In this document: positions 24,719-33,391 of the stretch, one piece after another
How the letters are laid out: the number at the start of each line of letters is the position of its first letter
Numbering within the stretch: position 1 is the stretch's first letter
Assembly (NCBI RefSeq): GCF_000981585.1
Contig: NZ_LN831776.1
Coordinates: forward strand, 7,619,903 to 7,683,902
Direction: 5' to 3'
DNA length: 64,000 nt
From: Paenibacillus riograndensis SBR5
GTDB taxonomy: Bacteria > Bacillota > Bacilli > Paenibacillales > Paenibacillaceae
Made by a program: the position numbers and the translations under genes
The notes under the pieces: generated by a model
What the model was told of the DNA's origin: nothing
What the model saw: the letters and a program-made list of their open reading frames with translations, nothing else
The model's database searches: none

Positions 24719-24750
24719 TCAAAAAAAAAAGACACCCTCCTGGATGTCTT
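24719..24750 (-). terminator. Terminator of the PEP-synthase-like/TetR operon
   Basis: On the minus strand GACATCC pairs with GGGTGTC and is followed by about ten T. It lies 25 bases after the tetR stop codon. Confidence 0.85.
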
Positions 24751-24774
24751 CTTCGCCTAACAAAATGCTCCTGT

Positions 24775-25380
24775 TTATAGCGGCAATCCGGCCTCCAGCT
24801 TGTTCAGTGCTTCTTCCAGCAGGGCCAGAAAATCCGCCTCGGGATGCTCTGCATAATACTGCATCACCGATATGTTGACACCGATGACCGCCCCCGCAAA
24901 AGCACGCACTGCCAAATCCTCCCGCTCTCTGCCCGTACGCCTGCAAGTCAATTCGATGATCAGGTCCATCATGTTAACCATATTATTAATCATCGCTGCC
25001 CGCAGCTCCGGTACTGACATCACCAGCTCGTTGCGTTCACGCATTGTCGACAATTCCTGTGGCGTCATCTCCTTTGCCCCCGACAGCATCGCATTGCGCA
25101 GCGCCATCAGCGGGGTCAGGTGAGCCGGCTGGCTCTCAAAGGAGGCAACCAGCAGCGGATCATAATTATCGATGAGCAGCACATCCTCCTTGGTGGAAAA
25201 ATAACGAAAAAAAGTGCTGTAGGAAATTTCCGCCGCTTCTGCGATTTGCTCTACCGTTGTTGCTTTATAGCCATACTGCCGAAAAAGCTGCAGCGCATGC
25301 AGCTGAATGCTTGCCATCGTTTTTGCCTTTTTGCGTTCACGCAATCCTGCTTGCGTAGGTTTCACAGACAAACCGCTCAC
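24775..25380 (-). CDS. TetR/AcrR-family regulator
   Basis: A 201-residue regulator. The N-terminal helix-turn-helix reads MASIQLHALQLFRQYGYKATTVEQIAEAAEISYSTFFRYFSTKEDVLL. The rest is a helical ligand-binding domain with no close signature. Its GTG start overlaps the TGA stop of the PEP-synthase-like gene, so the pair is translationally coupled. The arrangement resembles Bacillus yvkC-yvkB. It probably binds the palindrome in the shared promoter (27841-27855). Confidence 0.88.
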   Translation of the reverse strand: MSGLSVKPTQAGLRERKKAKTMASIQLHALQLFRQYGYKATTVEQIAEAAEISYSTFFRYFSTKEDVLLIDNYDPLLVASFESQPAHLTPLMALRNAMLSGAKEMTPQELSTMRERNELVMSVPELRAAMINNMVNMMDLIIELTCRRTGREREDLAVRAFAGAVIGVNISVMQYYAEHPEADFLALLEEALNKLEAGLPL

Positions 25381-27812
25381 TCCCCGATCATTATTCCCGG
25401 ATTCTTGTCCTCCTCCAGTTTAGCACGATCTCCGCCCGAACCTGAAATAATCTGTATGCTGCCTCCCGCACCATCAACAATGACCCTGTCGCCCGTCTTT
25501 AACCGTACAGAGGCATCCCCGCATCCTACAACTGCCGGGATACCAAGCTCCCTGGCCACTATAGCTGCATGGGACAGAGGTGCGCCAATATCGGTTATGA
25601 TTGCTGCCGCCTTAGGAAAACAAAGCGTCCAGCCCACATTCGTCTTCGCCGCCACCAGAATTTCTCCCGGCAGCAGCTGCTTTCCCTCAGCCGGTGTGGC
25701 AAGCACTCGTACTATGCCCTCAACCCGCCCGGCCGCACCGGGAAATCCTCTAAGGACATCCGCATCCATACTGCGAAACGCCTGAACGGGAGCCTCGGAA
25801 TCATAAGCATCCACTCTGCGGTCAGGGTCCTTCGACCAGAGGAACGGATCGAATCTTCCCCGGATCACGGATGGCAGGGGCGGTAGAGCCTGATATTTCG
25901 CATAGGTTTCTTTTCGCGCGGCTACATGCTGCAGCATCGGCAGATCGCCATCAGCCAGCCATTTCAGAATTTCGTCAAGGTACAGAAAAAACACCTCTTC
26001 CCCAATGCCTGCAAGCTGACCCGCCTTAAGCGCAAATGCCCGGTTCAACCGGAATACCCTGGTCCATTCCGAACGGACGGCCTCGCGCACCTTCGGCCCT
26101 TCCGCAACAGACTGTATCCGGCGGCGGAGCTGTTCCCGCTTCATGGATATCTTCCCTTCCGCCCGCTTCCAGGCAGCATCATAGAGCTGCTGCTGATGGT
26201 TGACAAGCTCCTCCACTTGTATGGGCAAATCCCCAGATTGTTCAAGCTGCCGGGTCAGCCAGAACTCATCTTCGGCAGGCTCCGCAATGGAGAGTTCGAA
26301 TTCATGGGGTCCGCGGTGCCCGTATTTCTGCAGGTATTCTTCATGGCTCATCTCATTCTTAAGAATTCTGGAAATGCCCAGCACCGGACCCAAACTCTCC
26401 AGTTCTGTACCTCCACTAATGCTCGACAGCAGAATTTCCGCATCCTCGCTACCCAGTTGCTTAATGAGCTTCTTCTTGAATTTCACGAATTTCTGCATGG
26501 GGGCACTGGCCCCTTCCAACGCAGCCCATAATGCCGCTACATTCCTTGGCCACAACTCACGCTCCCACAGGGTAAGCAGCTCCTCCCTGCTCCCGGTTTC
26601 TTCCAGCCGCGTGCGGATCTGCTTGCACCATTCCGGTGTTTCCTTTACAAACCGGGGCAAATTTCGCACAGCTTCCCGGGTGCGCCGGGTACTGTACACG
26701 ATTCGCGGCAGCAGGGTCCTGATTAATTCCAGCTTATTAAAAGGGTACTTTGGCAGGGAGGCTCCCTCCGGGATTGGGCCGAACAAGTCACTCATTTGAC
26801 GCAGGATCGGCTGCACCTTCAAGCCAAAAGCGGAAAAGACGGAAACAGGCAAGCTGATGTTGGAATACACCCGTCCACATATATTGCCGGATAACAAGTA
26901 GTGGCCCGGAATGACATTATGCTCTTCATCAAGGGCGCGGAGAAACGACCAGCTCAGCGGGGTGAACACGTCCGCAATCGATTCGCCTACATTGGTGTTG
27001 GTCCAGAGAAAATCTCCAGTCATGGAATCGTTGCATTCAAAATGGTCGAGGTTGCCTGCGCTCAGGGTGGTAATCGGACGCGCCTGCAGCAAGTACACCT
27101 TTCCTTGGACAGCCGCCCATTCAATGTCCTGGGGGCAGCCCGTCTGACGTTCAATCCTGCGGGCGTAACGGTACAGCCGGCTTGCGATCTTTTTACATTC
27201 CAGAGGGCCTTTATATCGGCCTTTAGGCCGCGACACGGTGAACACATTTGCATTAGCCTCACCGGACACCAGCTGTTCTCCTAAACCGTGCACATAGTTC
27301 CCCTGCATCTCCAGCCGGCTGCCCGTAATGGGATCTGCTGTAAACAACACTCCAGACAGCTCGGATAGGATCATCCGCTGAATGACAACGGCCATGGAAC
27401 GGACCTCATGATCCCCTTGAATACTGCTGTTGTAGACCTGAACTCTTTCCGCAAATTGGGACTGATAGACGGTATCCAGAGCAGCCCACAACTGATCATC
27501 CGTTTCTACGCCAAGTACAGACTCAAACTCCCCGGCAAAAGAAGCTCCCGCCGCATCCTCACCGAGCCCCGAGGACCGCACGGCGAAGGCCGCGCCGGGG
27601 TGCTTGCTGCGGATAGCCGATAGTTGTGCCAAAATCTCCTCCCGGACTGCTTCCTCAATAACCCCGCCCTGCAGCGCTTCAGGAAACACGACAAAACCTT
27701 CAGGTACGGGATAGCCTTGTTGATACAACAGGCTCAGCATAGCCCCTTTTCCCCCTGCCTGTTCCCGGAGCTGCGGCGTGATTTCCCGGAAACCTGCAAC
27801 CTTGCTTGACAT
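25377..27812 (-). CDS. PEP synthase / rifampicin phosphotransferase-like protein
   Basis: An 811-residue multidomain dikinase. The N-terminal ATP-grasp domain (about 1-310) includes GGKGAMLSLL, FAVRSSGLGEDAAGASFAGEFES, and QDIEWA..GKVYLLQARPIT. A middle helical region follows, then a swivelling phosphohistidine domain at the C-terminus (TDIGAPLSHAAIVARELGIPAVVG). Rph enzymes inactivate rifampicin by phosphorylation with ATP; PEP synthase activates pyruvate. Length and domain order fit Rph/YvkC, but the drug-binding middle domain cannot be judged by eye. The ATG at 27812 follows GGAGG. The coupled tetR gene suggests drug- or metabolite-induced expression. Confidence 0.78.
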   Translation of the reverse strand: MSSKVAGFREITPQLREQAGGKGAMLSLLYQQGYPVPEGFVVFPEALQGGVIEEAVREEILAQLSAIRSKHPGAAFAVRSSGLGEDAAGASFAGEFESVLGVETDDQLWAALDTVYQSQFAERVQVYNSSIQGDHEVRSMAVVIQRMILSELSGVLFTADPITGSRLEMQGNYVHGLGEQLVSGEANANVFTVSRPKGRYKGPLECKKIASRLYRYARRIERQTGCPQDIEWAAVQGKVYLLQARPITTLSAGNLDHFECNDSMTGDFLWTNTNVGESIADVFTPLSWSFLRALDEEHNVIPGHYLLSGNICGRVYSNISLPVSVFSAFGLKVQPILRQMSDLFGPIPEGASLPKYPFNKLELIRTLLPRIVYSTRRTREAVRNLPRFVKETPEWCKQIRTRLEETGSREELLTLWERELWPRNVAALWAALEGASAPMQKFVKFKKKLIKQLGSEDAEILLSSISGGTELESLGPVLGISRILKNEMSHEEYLQKYGHRGPHEFELSIAEPAEDEFWLTRQLEQSGDLPIQVEELVNHQQQLYDAAWKRAEGKISMKREQLRRRIQSVAEGPKVREAVRSEWTRVFRLNRAFALKAGQLAGIGEEVFFLYLDEILKWLADGDLPMLQHVAARKETYAKYQALPPLPSVIRGRFDPFLWSKDPDRRVDAYDSEAPVQAFRSMDADVLRGFPGAAGRVEGIVRVLATPAEGKQLLPGEILVAAKTNVGWTLCFPKAAAIITDIGAPLSHAAIVARELGIPAVVGCGDASVRLKTGDRVIVDGAGGSIQIISGSGGDRAKLEEDKNPGIMIGE

Positions 27813-27840
27813 ACAAAGACCTCCATCCAAAATATGAAAC

Positions 27841-27885
27841 TTAATATCATATTAAACTTATATATCATTTAATATTTAATGTCAA
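27841..27885 (-). promoter_or_regulatory. Promoter with embedded TetR-type palindrome
   Basis: On the minus strand TTGACA (27880-27885) and TATAAG (27857-27862) are 17 bases apart. Just downstream, at the expected start point, is a perfect 15-base palindrome TTAATATCATATTAA (27841-27855). A related but imperfect motif overlaps the spacer. This fits repression by the co-transcribed TetR protein. Confidence 0.7.
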
Positions 27886-27898
27886 TATTTTCAGGCGC

Positions 27899-27932
27899 AA
27901 AAAAAGCGCCATCCCCCCGGGACCGCGCTCCA
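27899..27932 (-). terminator. Terminator of the GIY-YIG gene
   Basis: On the minus strand AGCGC and GCGCT close a GC-rich loop and are followed by six T. It lies about 15 bases beyond the gene's stop codon. Confidence 0.65.
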
Positions 27933-27946
27933 GCAATATGTTAGGC

Positions 27947-28303
27947 TTATTTGTACAAGACTTTCTCCACATTGTATTTGGCTCTAAGCTTGTTCACAAT
28001 GTAGGTTTCATAGATTTCCCTGTCGACGGCATCATCAATGATGCAAACCTCAATCTTGGCCACCTCGTCACGGTGCGGCTTCATCACCGAAACATTATCT
28101 TCAAAATGCTTTTTGATCCGCGGTCTCAGCTTTCTGGCCTTGCCCACAAACAGCAGTTCATCCTTGTCATTGTAGAACATGAAGATGCCGCCTTTTTCGC
28201 GGGTGATCAGGTGAAAATCCGTGAATCCGTAGATATGGCTAAGTACAGGATTCTCCTGCTTCATAATGGTAACATCCGGTGCTGGAATCGTAATGCTGAT
28301 CAT
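27947..28303 (-). CDS. Small GIY-YIG nuclease-domain protein
   Basis: A 118-residue stand-alone GIY-YIG domain similar to the UvrC N-terminus. It shows GGIFMFYNDKDELLFVGKARKLRPRIKKHFED, in which GIF...LFVG replaces GIY...YIG, then the conserved Arg region and a late Glu (YETYIVNKLRAKYN). There is no UVR or HhH domain. Bacillales have such single-domain proteins, annotated as excision-repair endonucleases; the function is unproven. A second UvrC-like gene is at 41502. GGGAAGTGAG precedes the ATG. Confidence 0.8.
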   Translation of the reverse strand: MISITIPAPDVTIMKQENPVLSHIYGFTDFHLITREKGGIFMFYNDKDELLFVGKARKLRPRIKKHFEDNVSVMKPHRDEVAKIEVCIIDDAVDREIYETYIVNKLRAKYNVEKVLYK

Positions 28304-28567
28304 TGTAGCTCACTTCCCTCTTGTATATAGACATAAATAGTATCATAGTTCCAGAACCCTGACTATACAGATACATCGGATTAAGCAACGGGGAGCTTCT
28401 GCATCCATGGATCAGCAGTGCTACTTCTATGATTCTGCCGCTTTTTACAAACATCCAGTCTATTGTGGACTAACCCGCTCATTTCATTGATCGTTTCAGG
28501 TCAGGCTCTTTCATCCTCCGACGCTTTCCCCCTATAATAGACGTGAATATAGCCAAGGAGGGCTTCT

Positions 28568-29590
28568 ATGCTTGAGAACCAGGAAGTGGTTATCGGAGTA
28601 GATGGCGGCGGTACCCATACTCGTGTAATGGTCAGCAGCCTGGATGGGTGTGTTCTCTCTTATGTCGAGAGCGGCGCAGCTTGGGTACAAAAAGATTTGC
28701 AGGCCACACACAACGTGAAACAGGCGATACAGGAAGCTTTGCAAGTAGCGGGCAGAACACTGGGCGATGTTAGAGGACTTGCTGCCGGCATTGCCGGCTA
28801 CGATTCACAGGAAGATCTGGAATGGGTACAAGCGCTAACGGCTGTGGAGGGACTGGACTGCCCCAAATGGCATTACAATGATGCGGTCGCTGCGCATTAC
28901 GGCGCTCTTCTGACAAAGCCCGGCATTGTTGCTCTTTCCGGCACGGGCTCCATCATTATGGCCATGAAGGAAGACGGGCAATACCTCAGGAACTATGATT
29001 TCCACCATTATACGGGCAGCGGAGCCCGCTTTCTGGCCTATGATGCCGCATATGAAATGTTGGCGGGGCATACGGATGAGACAGATCGGGAAATGATCAA
29101 GGATATGCTCTGTCACTGGGGAGCAGGCACAATTCAGGAGCTGTGGCAGCTCGCCCGGACAGGATTTATTGAAGACCGCCGGAACCGGGACCGCAAATTC
29201 GAACAGTTCGCACCTTTTATCACCGAAGCAGCCTCCAAAGGAAGTTCCCTGGCGGGACGGGTGTCAGACCGGGCAATCTATCAGCTTAAAGTGGGCATCG
29301 AATTGTTGGCGCCTTTTGTGGCGGGGGAGACTGTTCTTGTCTCATTCATTGGAAGCGTCATTAACAGCAGCTATTTCAAAGAAAAACTCTCGGCTCTCTT
29401 AATGCAGGGCAGCAGCCAAACATACACGATCGTGGAGCCCCGCTTCACTCCTGTCACCGGATCTGTGCTCTATGCAATCAGCAGGGTAACCGGACATGGC
29501 ATATGCGAAGAGTGGGTCCACAATCTGGATAGAGGCTCCCAAACCCATCCCGGGTATAAAGCTGCGGAAACCCAGCAGTCCCAGCTCTAA
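28568..29590 (+). CDS. BadF/BadG/BcrA/BcrD-type ATPase (N-acetylglucosamine kinase-like)
   Basis: A 340-residue ASKHA-fold kinase. The phosphate-1 motif is at residues 8-17 (VIGVDGGGTHTRV) and phosphate-2 is IVALSGTGSIIMA. A GSGARFLAYDAAYEML motif corresponds to the glycine-rich sugar-kinase region. The adenosine motif lies in VLVSFIGSVINSS. Bacillales homologues phosphorylate N-acetylglucosamine or related amino sugars. No transport or sugar gene is beside it, so the substrate is uncertain. Ribosome site AAGGAGGG. Confidence 0.85.
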   Translation: MLENQEVVIGVDGGGTHTRVMVSSLDGCVLSYVESGAAWVQKDLQATHNVKQAIQEALQVAGRTLGDVRGLAAGIAGYDSQEDLEWVQALTAVEGLDCPKWHYNDAVAAHYGALLTKPGIVALSGTGSIIMAMKEDGQYLRNYDFHHYTGSGARFLAYDAAYEMLAGHTDETDREMIKDMLCHWGAGTIQELWQLARTGFIEDRRNRDRKFEQFAPFITEAASKGSSLAGRVSDRAIYQLKVGIELLAPFVAGETVLVSFIGSVINSSYFKEKLSALLMQGSSQTYTIVEPRFTPVTGSVLYAISRVTGHGICEEWVHNLDRGSQTHPGYKAAETQQSQL

Positions 29591-29698
29591 GCCTCTCTAG
29601 GCCTGAACGTCAATTTCGCACGCCTTGCTGTAGAACTCGTCATAAGTGTATCTGATAGCAGACATGCGGGGCCGCGCCAGAGAGCTCTGGGAATGAGC

Positions 29699-30685
29699 TC
29701 ACAAAGCCTTGGCCTGCCGGCTCTGGATAGCACGGATCGTCTCCCTGATGCCATCCTCAAATGAAGTCGCCGGGATGGGGCCGGCCAAACGCTCATACTT
29801 CCGGCCGCTTAAGCGCAGCGGTTCCTTCGTTAGATAGAGCATTTCCACAATCTCTTTCATGACCGGTACAAACAGGCCCAGCAGCGATAAACCGAAGGCT
29901 CCCACCGGGATGACCGGCTTGGATCTCCCGCTTGCTGCCCGGGCAAGGCGGACGATCTCCTTGCCCGAGATCGTGCCTGCTCCGGGAATGTTCCAGTTCT
30001 GCCCGTAGGCCTCTTCCCGGAGGGCAAGCTCGACGATCATCACCGCCGCATCGGGCAGATAGACATATTCACGGGGCACCGTCATATTCCCGATGAACAT
30101 TCCCGGTTTGCCTGCAGCAATCGCCTCAAGGGTTGAACCCAGGTAAGAGGCTTCGTTGGCGGCAGCGCCATAATAATCGGGCAACCGGACAATCATCCGC
30201 TCCGTCCGGCTCCAACGCGGGCTGAAGAACATCCGCTCGAACTCCAGCTTGACTTTGCCTTTTTTCGTATGCGGATTCTTGGGGAAGTCCTCGCTGATTG
30301 GCTGTTCATCCTTTCTTCGTCCATAGGGATAAATTCCGTCTATCGCAATCACACGGGTACCGAGTCTGTTCGCCGCCTCCATCACAGCCTCGCCCATTGG
30401 CAGCAGCTTGCTGCTCATTTCGTGGTACGGCACCGACGCACAGTGGAAAATAACATCTGCCCCTTGCGCAGCTTGGTAAACATCCTCCGGCTTGAATACA
30501 TCCCCTGTCTTCAGGCTAAGTCCAGCCGGATTGCCCAGTTTCGCAGCAAGCTGCTCCAGCTTAGGCAAAGCTCTTCCGAATGCCACCGTGCTGATGCCTC
30601 TTTTCAACAGTTCGGCAATAATAACCGTGCCGGTTCCTCCGGTTGCTCCTAATACGACAGCCTTCTTTACATGATTGTGCATCAT
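29699..30685 (-). CDS. NAD-dependent epimerase/dehydratase-like protein
   Basis: A 328-residue extended SDR. The N-terminal cofactor motif is VVLGATGGTGTVIIAELLKRG, and DVIFHCASVPYHEM is the usual fourth-strand motif. The active site appears as YPYGRR with a later Lys, close to the YxxxK position but not exact. The C-terminus carries substrate-binding elements (REYVYLPDAAVMIVELAL). It may be a sugar-nucleotide epimerase relative or a reductase. It lies beside a TetR gene (same strand, upstream), and palindromes between them suggest that TetR regulates it. AGGAGG precedes the ATG by seven bases. Confidence 0.82.
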   Translation of the reverse strand: MMHNHVKKAVVLGATGGTGTVIIAELLKRGISTVAFGRALPKLEQLAAKLGNPAGLSLKTGDVFKPEDVYQAAQGADVIFHCASVPYHEMSSKLLPMGEAVMEAANRLGTRVIAIDGIYPYGRRKDEQPISEDFPKNPHTKKGKVKLEFERMFFSPRWSRTERMIVRLPDYYGAAANEASYLGSTLEAIAAGKPGMFIGNMTVPREYVYLPDAAVMIVELALREEAYGQNWNIPGAGTISGKEIVRLARAASGRSKPVIPVGAFGLSLLGLFVPVMKEIVEMLYLTKEPLRLSGRKYERLAGPIPATSFEDGIRETIRAIQSRQAKAL

Positions 30686-30715
30686 TAGTATTCCTCCTTG
30701 GGTTTGATTTATTAG

Positions 30716-30725
30716 TGATTAATCA
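30716..30725. promoter_or_regulatory. TetR operator candidate 1
   Basis: TGATTAATCA, a perfect 10-base palindrome inside TTAGTGATTAATCAATAA, lies 31 bases upstream of the epimerase start. It resembles the larger site at 30875-30888. Confidence 0.55.
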
Positions 30726-30784
30726 ATAACTAAAATTCAAAAAAATAATAAACCTCCGCTGTGCCTACATGAACATTTCATATA

Positions 30785-30871
30785 CGCTTGTTATTCAGGC
30801 GCTGCTATTTATACGCTTGCTATTCATGTGCTTGCCATTCATGCGCTTGCTATTCATGTGCTTGTTATTCG
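30785..30871. repeat. Six tandem units of about 15 bp
   Basis: Variants of GCTTGCTATTCATGT are repeated head to tail between two operator candidates. No ribosome site or frame suggests coding. Confidence 0.75.
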
Positions 30872-30874
30872 CTG

Positions 30875-30888
30875 TGATTGATCAATCA
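30875..30888. promoter_or_regulatory. TetR operator candidate 2
   Basis: TGATTGATCAATCA is a perfect 14-base palindrome, followed by CTACC. The string TTGRTCAATCACTACC recurs at 31559-31574 upstream of tetR. Confidence 0.65.
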
Positions 30889-30957
30889 CTACCTGAAGGT
30901 TATGAAGCAGCTAAGGGGGACCCTTAGAGTGAGCGGCTGGTTATTTAACGATCCGGC

Positions 30958-31506
30958 TCACTTCAGATGCTTCGGCTTCAGCTCCGGCATCTCCAGCGCC
31001 ATTGCAATATGGCAGAGCATGCCGTTGGCCATGAATGTACTGACCTCCACCTCGGGGTGAGCGACCCCGGCAGCGGTAAATTTATTTTCCATCAACTGTG
31101 TCACCTTGTTCATTCCGGTCTGCATGGACCTGCGGATCGCTTCATCGCGAATACCCAAGGCCTGCACCTGCAGAATAATTTCACTTGGATGAGTCTCCAT
31201 CATTTGCTCATACACCCGGATCGATTCCTCCAGAAGTGTATCTCCGGATGCCTCAACAGCTGAGAATGTGCGGATCGTCCGTTCAAACGCCCGGTCCAGC
31301 GCCGCCACAAACAATTCCTCCTTGTTCTTGAACAGCTTGAAAATGTACGGCTGGGAGATCCCTACCTTCTCTGCCACCTGTGCGGTTGTCGCCTTGAAAT
31401 AGCCGTGCTCGGCAAATACAACTACTGCGGCCTCCAAAATCTGTTCCCGGCGGTTCACTGAGGCAGCTTCTTCCTTCGTCCGTACGTCTCCCGATCGCTT
31501 TGTCAT
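30958..31506 (-). CDS. TetR/AcrR-family regulator
   Basis: A 182-residue regulator. The helix-turn-helix domain is REQILEAAVVVFAEHGYFKATTAQVAEKVGISQPYIFKLFKNKEELFVAAL, near the top of the protein. The remaining helices form a ligand-binding domain of the TetR_C type. It lies upstream of, and on the same strand as, the epimerase-like gene, 270 bases away. Related palindromes stand before both. It probably represses itself and that gene. Ribosome site AGGAGG. Confidence 0.9.
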   Translation of the reverse strand: MTKRSGDVRTKEEAASVNRREQILEAAVVVFAEHGYFKATTAQVAEKVGISQPYIFKLFKNKEELFVAALDRAFERTIRTFSAVEASGDTLLEESIRVYEQMMETHPSEIILQVQALGIRDEAIRRSMQTGMNKVTQLMENKFTAAGVAHPEVEVSTFMANGMLCHIAMALEMPELKPKHLK

Positions 31507-31556
31507 GTCGGCCTCCTGTTGTAATCCGGTGTTCGGTCTTATAAAAACGTCTGGTT

Positions 31557-31574
31557 ATTGGTCAATCACTACCA
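31557..31574. promoter_or_regulatory. TetR operator candidate 3 (upstream of tetR)
   Basis: TATTGGTCAATCACTACC lies 50 bases upstream of the tetR start. It differs by one base from the right half and flank of the site at 30875. Confidence 0.6.
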
Positions 31575-31647
31575 CACTTTGAAGTATACACGGACTGTTT
31601 CCGAAATACAAGGCTTGCTTAAAAATTATAAGCAGAAACGGCTGTTT

Positions 31648-31913
31648 GATCCGCAGCCGTTACGGACAGGAGAGCCGTTATGGATAGAAGATTCGGCTAT
31701 TCCGCAGGACGGACTGAGATGCCTTTATTTCTCCCTTTCCCCTTTATTTCAGGCTCCATCGAACGTTATAACGGCTCCTGAGTCCGTAACTGTAGATAAA
31801 GTAAGATTTTTGGCAAAATAAGGGCTCCTCTGTCCGTTCAGTCCGCGGATGGAGCCCTATCCTCCTGCATCGCTTACACCCTGTGAGGCTTCCAAGATAT
31901 CCACATTTTTTCA
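31648..31913. repeat. About 270-bp dispersed repeat, pair with 10236-10514
   Basis: It aligns along its length with the copy at 10236-10514, ending in the same GAGGCTTCCAAGATATCCAC. The end block that follows the first copy is missing here: after the T-run the sequence reads CACACTGGATTAC. No gene is seen between 31507 and 32116. Confidence 0.85.
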
Positions 31914-31982
31914 CACTGGATTACAGTTAAATAAGGGGAAGGCATTTTCCCCAAAACATATAAATTCTGGCGTAATATTTCA

Positions 31983-32086
31983 AGCAGAAACGGCTGCGCC
32001 GTCCTTTAAAAGGACGGTATCGTTTCCGCGGGAAACAGCCGCGCCGTCCTTGCTTGAGGACGCCGTAGCTGTTTTTGGGAAATCCG
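31983..32086. repeat. Hairpin-rich repeat of the GGCTGCGCCGTCC type
   Basis: Consecutive inverted motifs occur: GACGGCGCAG-type arms as AACGGCTGCGCCGTCC/GGACGG, then GTTTCCGCGGGAAAC, then GCCGTCCTTG/GAGGACGCCG. These are akin to the hairpins at 9899 and 42618. Confidence 0.6.
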
Positions 32087-32116
32087 GCCAGATTGCCGCT
32101 CTCCGGCTTATGATCT

Positions 32117-32857
32117 TTAATTTCGGCTCCGCAGCTTGGACAGCAGTCTGAGGATCTCCACATAGAGCCACACCAGCGTGACCATGAGACCAAAGGCCCC
32201 GTACCATTCCATGTACTTCGGAGCTCCCTGCTGCGCCCCGTGCTCAATAAAATCAAAATCAAGCACCAGATTAAGCGCGGCAACGATGACAATAATGACC
32301 GAAATGCCGATTCCGATCAGACTGTTACTATGCAAATAGGGCACGGTTACACCGAACAATCCCAACACAAAGCTCAGTAGATATACAATGGCGATTCCGG
32401 CTGTGGCGGCAAATACGCCGAGCTTGAATTTTTCCGTCGCTCTAATTATTCTTGTCTTGTAGGCAAGCAATAAAGCGACAAAGATGCTCAGGGTCAATAA
32501 CGCAGCCTGCAAAGTGATGCCATAATACAAACCTTCGTATGACGCTGAGATTGCCCCGAGAAACAGCCCTTCCGCCAGCGCATAGACCGGTACCAGATAA
32601 GGGGCAGCCGTCGGCTTGAAGCTGATAATCAATGCTAACACGAATCCGGCCAGCGCCCCGCCGATCGCGTAAGCAGATACATCCTGTCCGTTAAAATACA
32701 TCGACCAGGCGCTGAAGGCACCTGCCAGCAGAATGGTCAGGGTAATAAAGGTTTTGTTGACCGTTCCGTTAATGCTCATACGCTCCTGTCCGGAGTACCG
32801 TTCTTCGCGTTCAAACGTTTTTTCATTTAACGTGGGATTCCCGCTGCGTCCGATCAA
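32117..32857 (-). CDS. Bax inhibitor-1/YccA-family membrane protein
   Basis: A 246-residue protein with seven predicted helices. Its start (LIGRSGNPTLNEKTF) is the conserved N-terminus of the COG4760 branch, so the TTG at 32857 is accepted even though the ribosome site is weak (GAGATGA). Signature segments are YALAEGLFLGAISASYE and NLVLDFDFIEHGAQQGAPKYMEWYGAFGLMVTLVWLYVEILRLLSKL. Family members are proposed calcium or proton leak channels; the role here is unknown. It is alone on this strand. Confidence 0.88.
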   Translation of the reverse strand: MIGRSGNPTLNEKTFEREERYSGQERMSINGTVNKTFITLTILLAGAFSAWSMYFNGQDVSAYAIGGALAGFVLALIISFKPTAAPYLVPVYALAEGLFLGAISASYEGLYYGITLQAALLTLSIFVALLLAYKTRIIRATEKFKLGVFAATAGIAIVYLLSFVLGLFGVTVPYLHSNSLIGIGISVIIVIVAALNLVLDFDFIEHGAQQGAPKYMEWYGAFGLMVTLVWLYVEILRLLSKLRSRN

Positions 32858-32980
32858 AAGATCATCTCATTTCATCTTATTTTGTGTCTATAATAGCATA
32901 TTACAGCATGAAAACATTGCGGTGAGCCGCAAATGCTGTTATAACCAGCCTAACTAAAAAAATCTGAGGAGGGGTCTAAT

Positions 32981-33304
32981 TTGCGCAAATTCGGAATGTA
33001 TGCCAAGTTCACGTCTAAACCGGGAGACCGCGAGGCGCTGGCGGCGATTCTGCTCGAAGCTGCGGCTGCAGCTGAGACGGTGAAAGAATGCGAGCTGTAC
33101 ATCGTCAATCTTTCGGAGAGTGAGCCGGATGTCCTCTGGGTCACTGAGGTATGGAGCAATGCAGAAGCACACTCGGCTTCACTAAAAGACGAGGCGACCC
33201 GGGCCACCATCCAGCGGGCCATGCCGCTGATTGCAGGTGTCGAGCCCATTCCGCTTGTTCCGTTGGGAGGCAAGGGGCTGGCATTCGGAACTATGGATGC
33301 TTAG
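32981..33304 (+). CDS. Antibiotic biosynthesis monooxygenase-domain protein
   Basis: A 107-residue ABM-fold (dimeric ferredoxin-like) protein. It opens with FGMYAKFTSKPGDREALAAILLEAAAA and has the usual CELYIVNLSESEPDVLWVTEVWSNAEAHSASL core, similar to YgiN-type quinol monooxygenases. The start is TTG at 32981 with GAGGAGG upstream. Substrate unknown. It is followed by a bidirectional terminator, so it is monocistronic. Confidence 0.85.
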   Translation: MRKFGMYAKFTSKPGDREALAAILLEAAAAAETVKECELYIVNLSESEPDVLWVTEVWSNAEAHSASLKDEATRATIQRAMPLIAGVEPIPLVPLGGKGLAFGTMDA

Positions 33305-33315
33305 GGTTCCTGCAC

Positions 33316-33360
33316 AAAAAGGCAATAAACACAGCCTCTAGCTGGATTATTGCCTTTTTT
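33316..33360. terminator. Bidirectional terminator
   Basis: AAAAAGGCAATAA (33316-33328) pairs with TTATTGCCTTTTTT (33347-33360). It lies between two convergent genes. Confidence 0.85.
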
Positions 33361-33391
33361 GCCATCAATCATCCTTATAGTTCTGCCTGTC

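Noticed and set aside
31558..31821. Small plus-strand frames in the dispersed repeats near 10.1-10.4 and 31.6-31.8 kb
   Set aside because: They lack ribosome sites and their frames break at indels between the two repeat copies.
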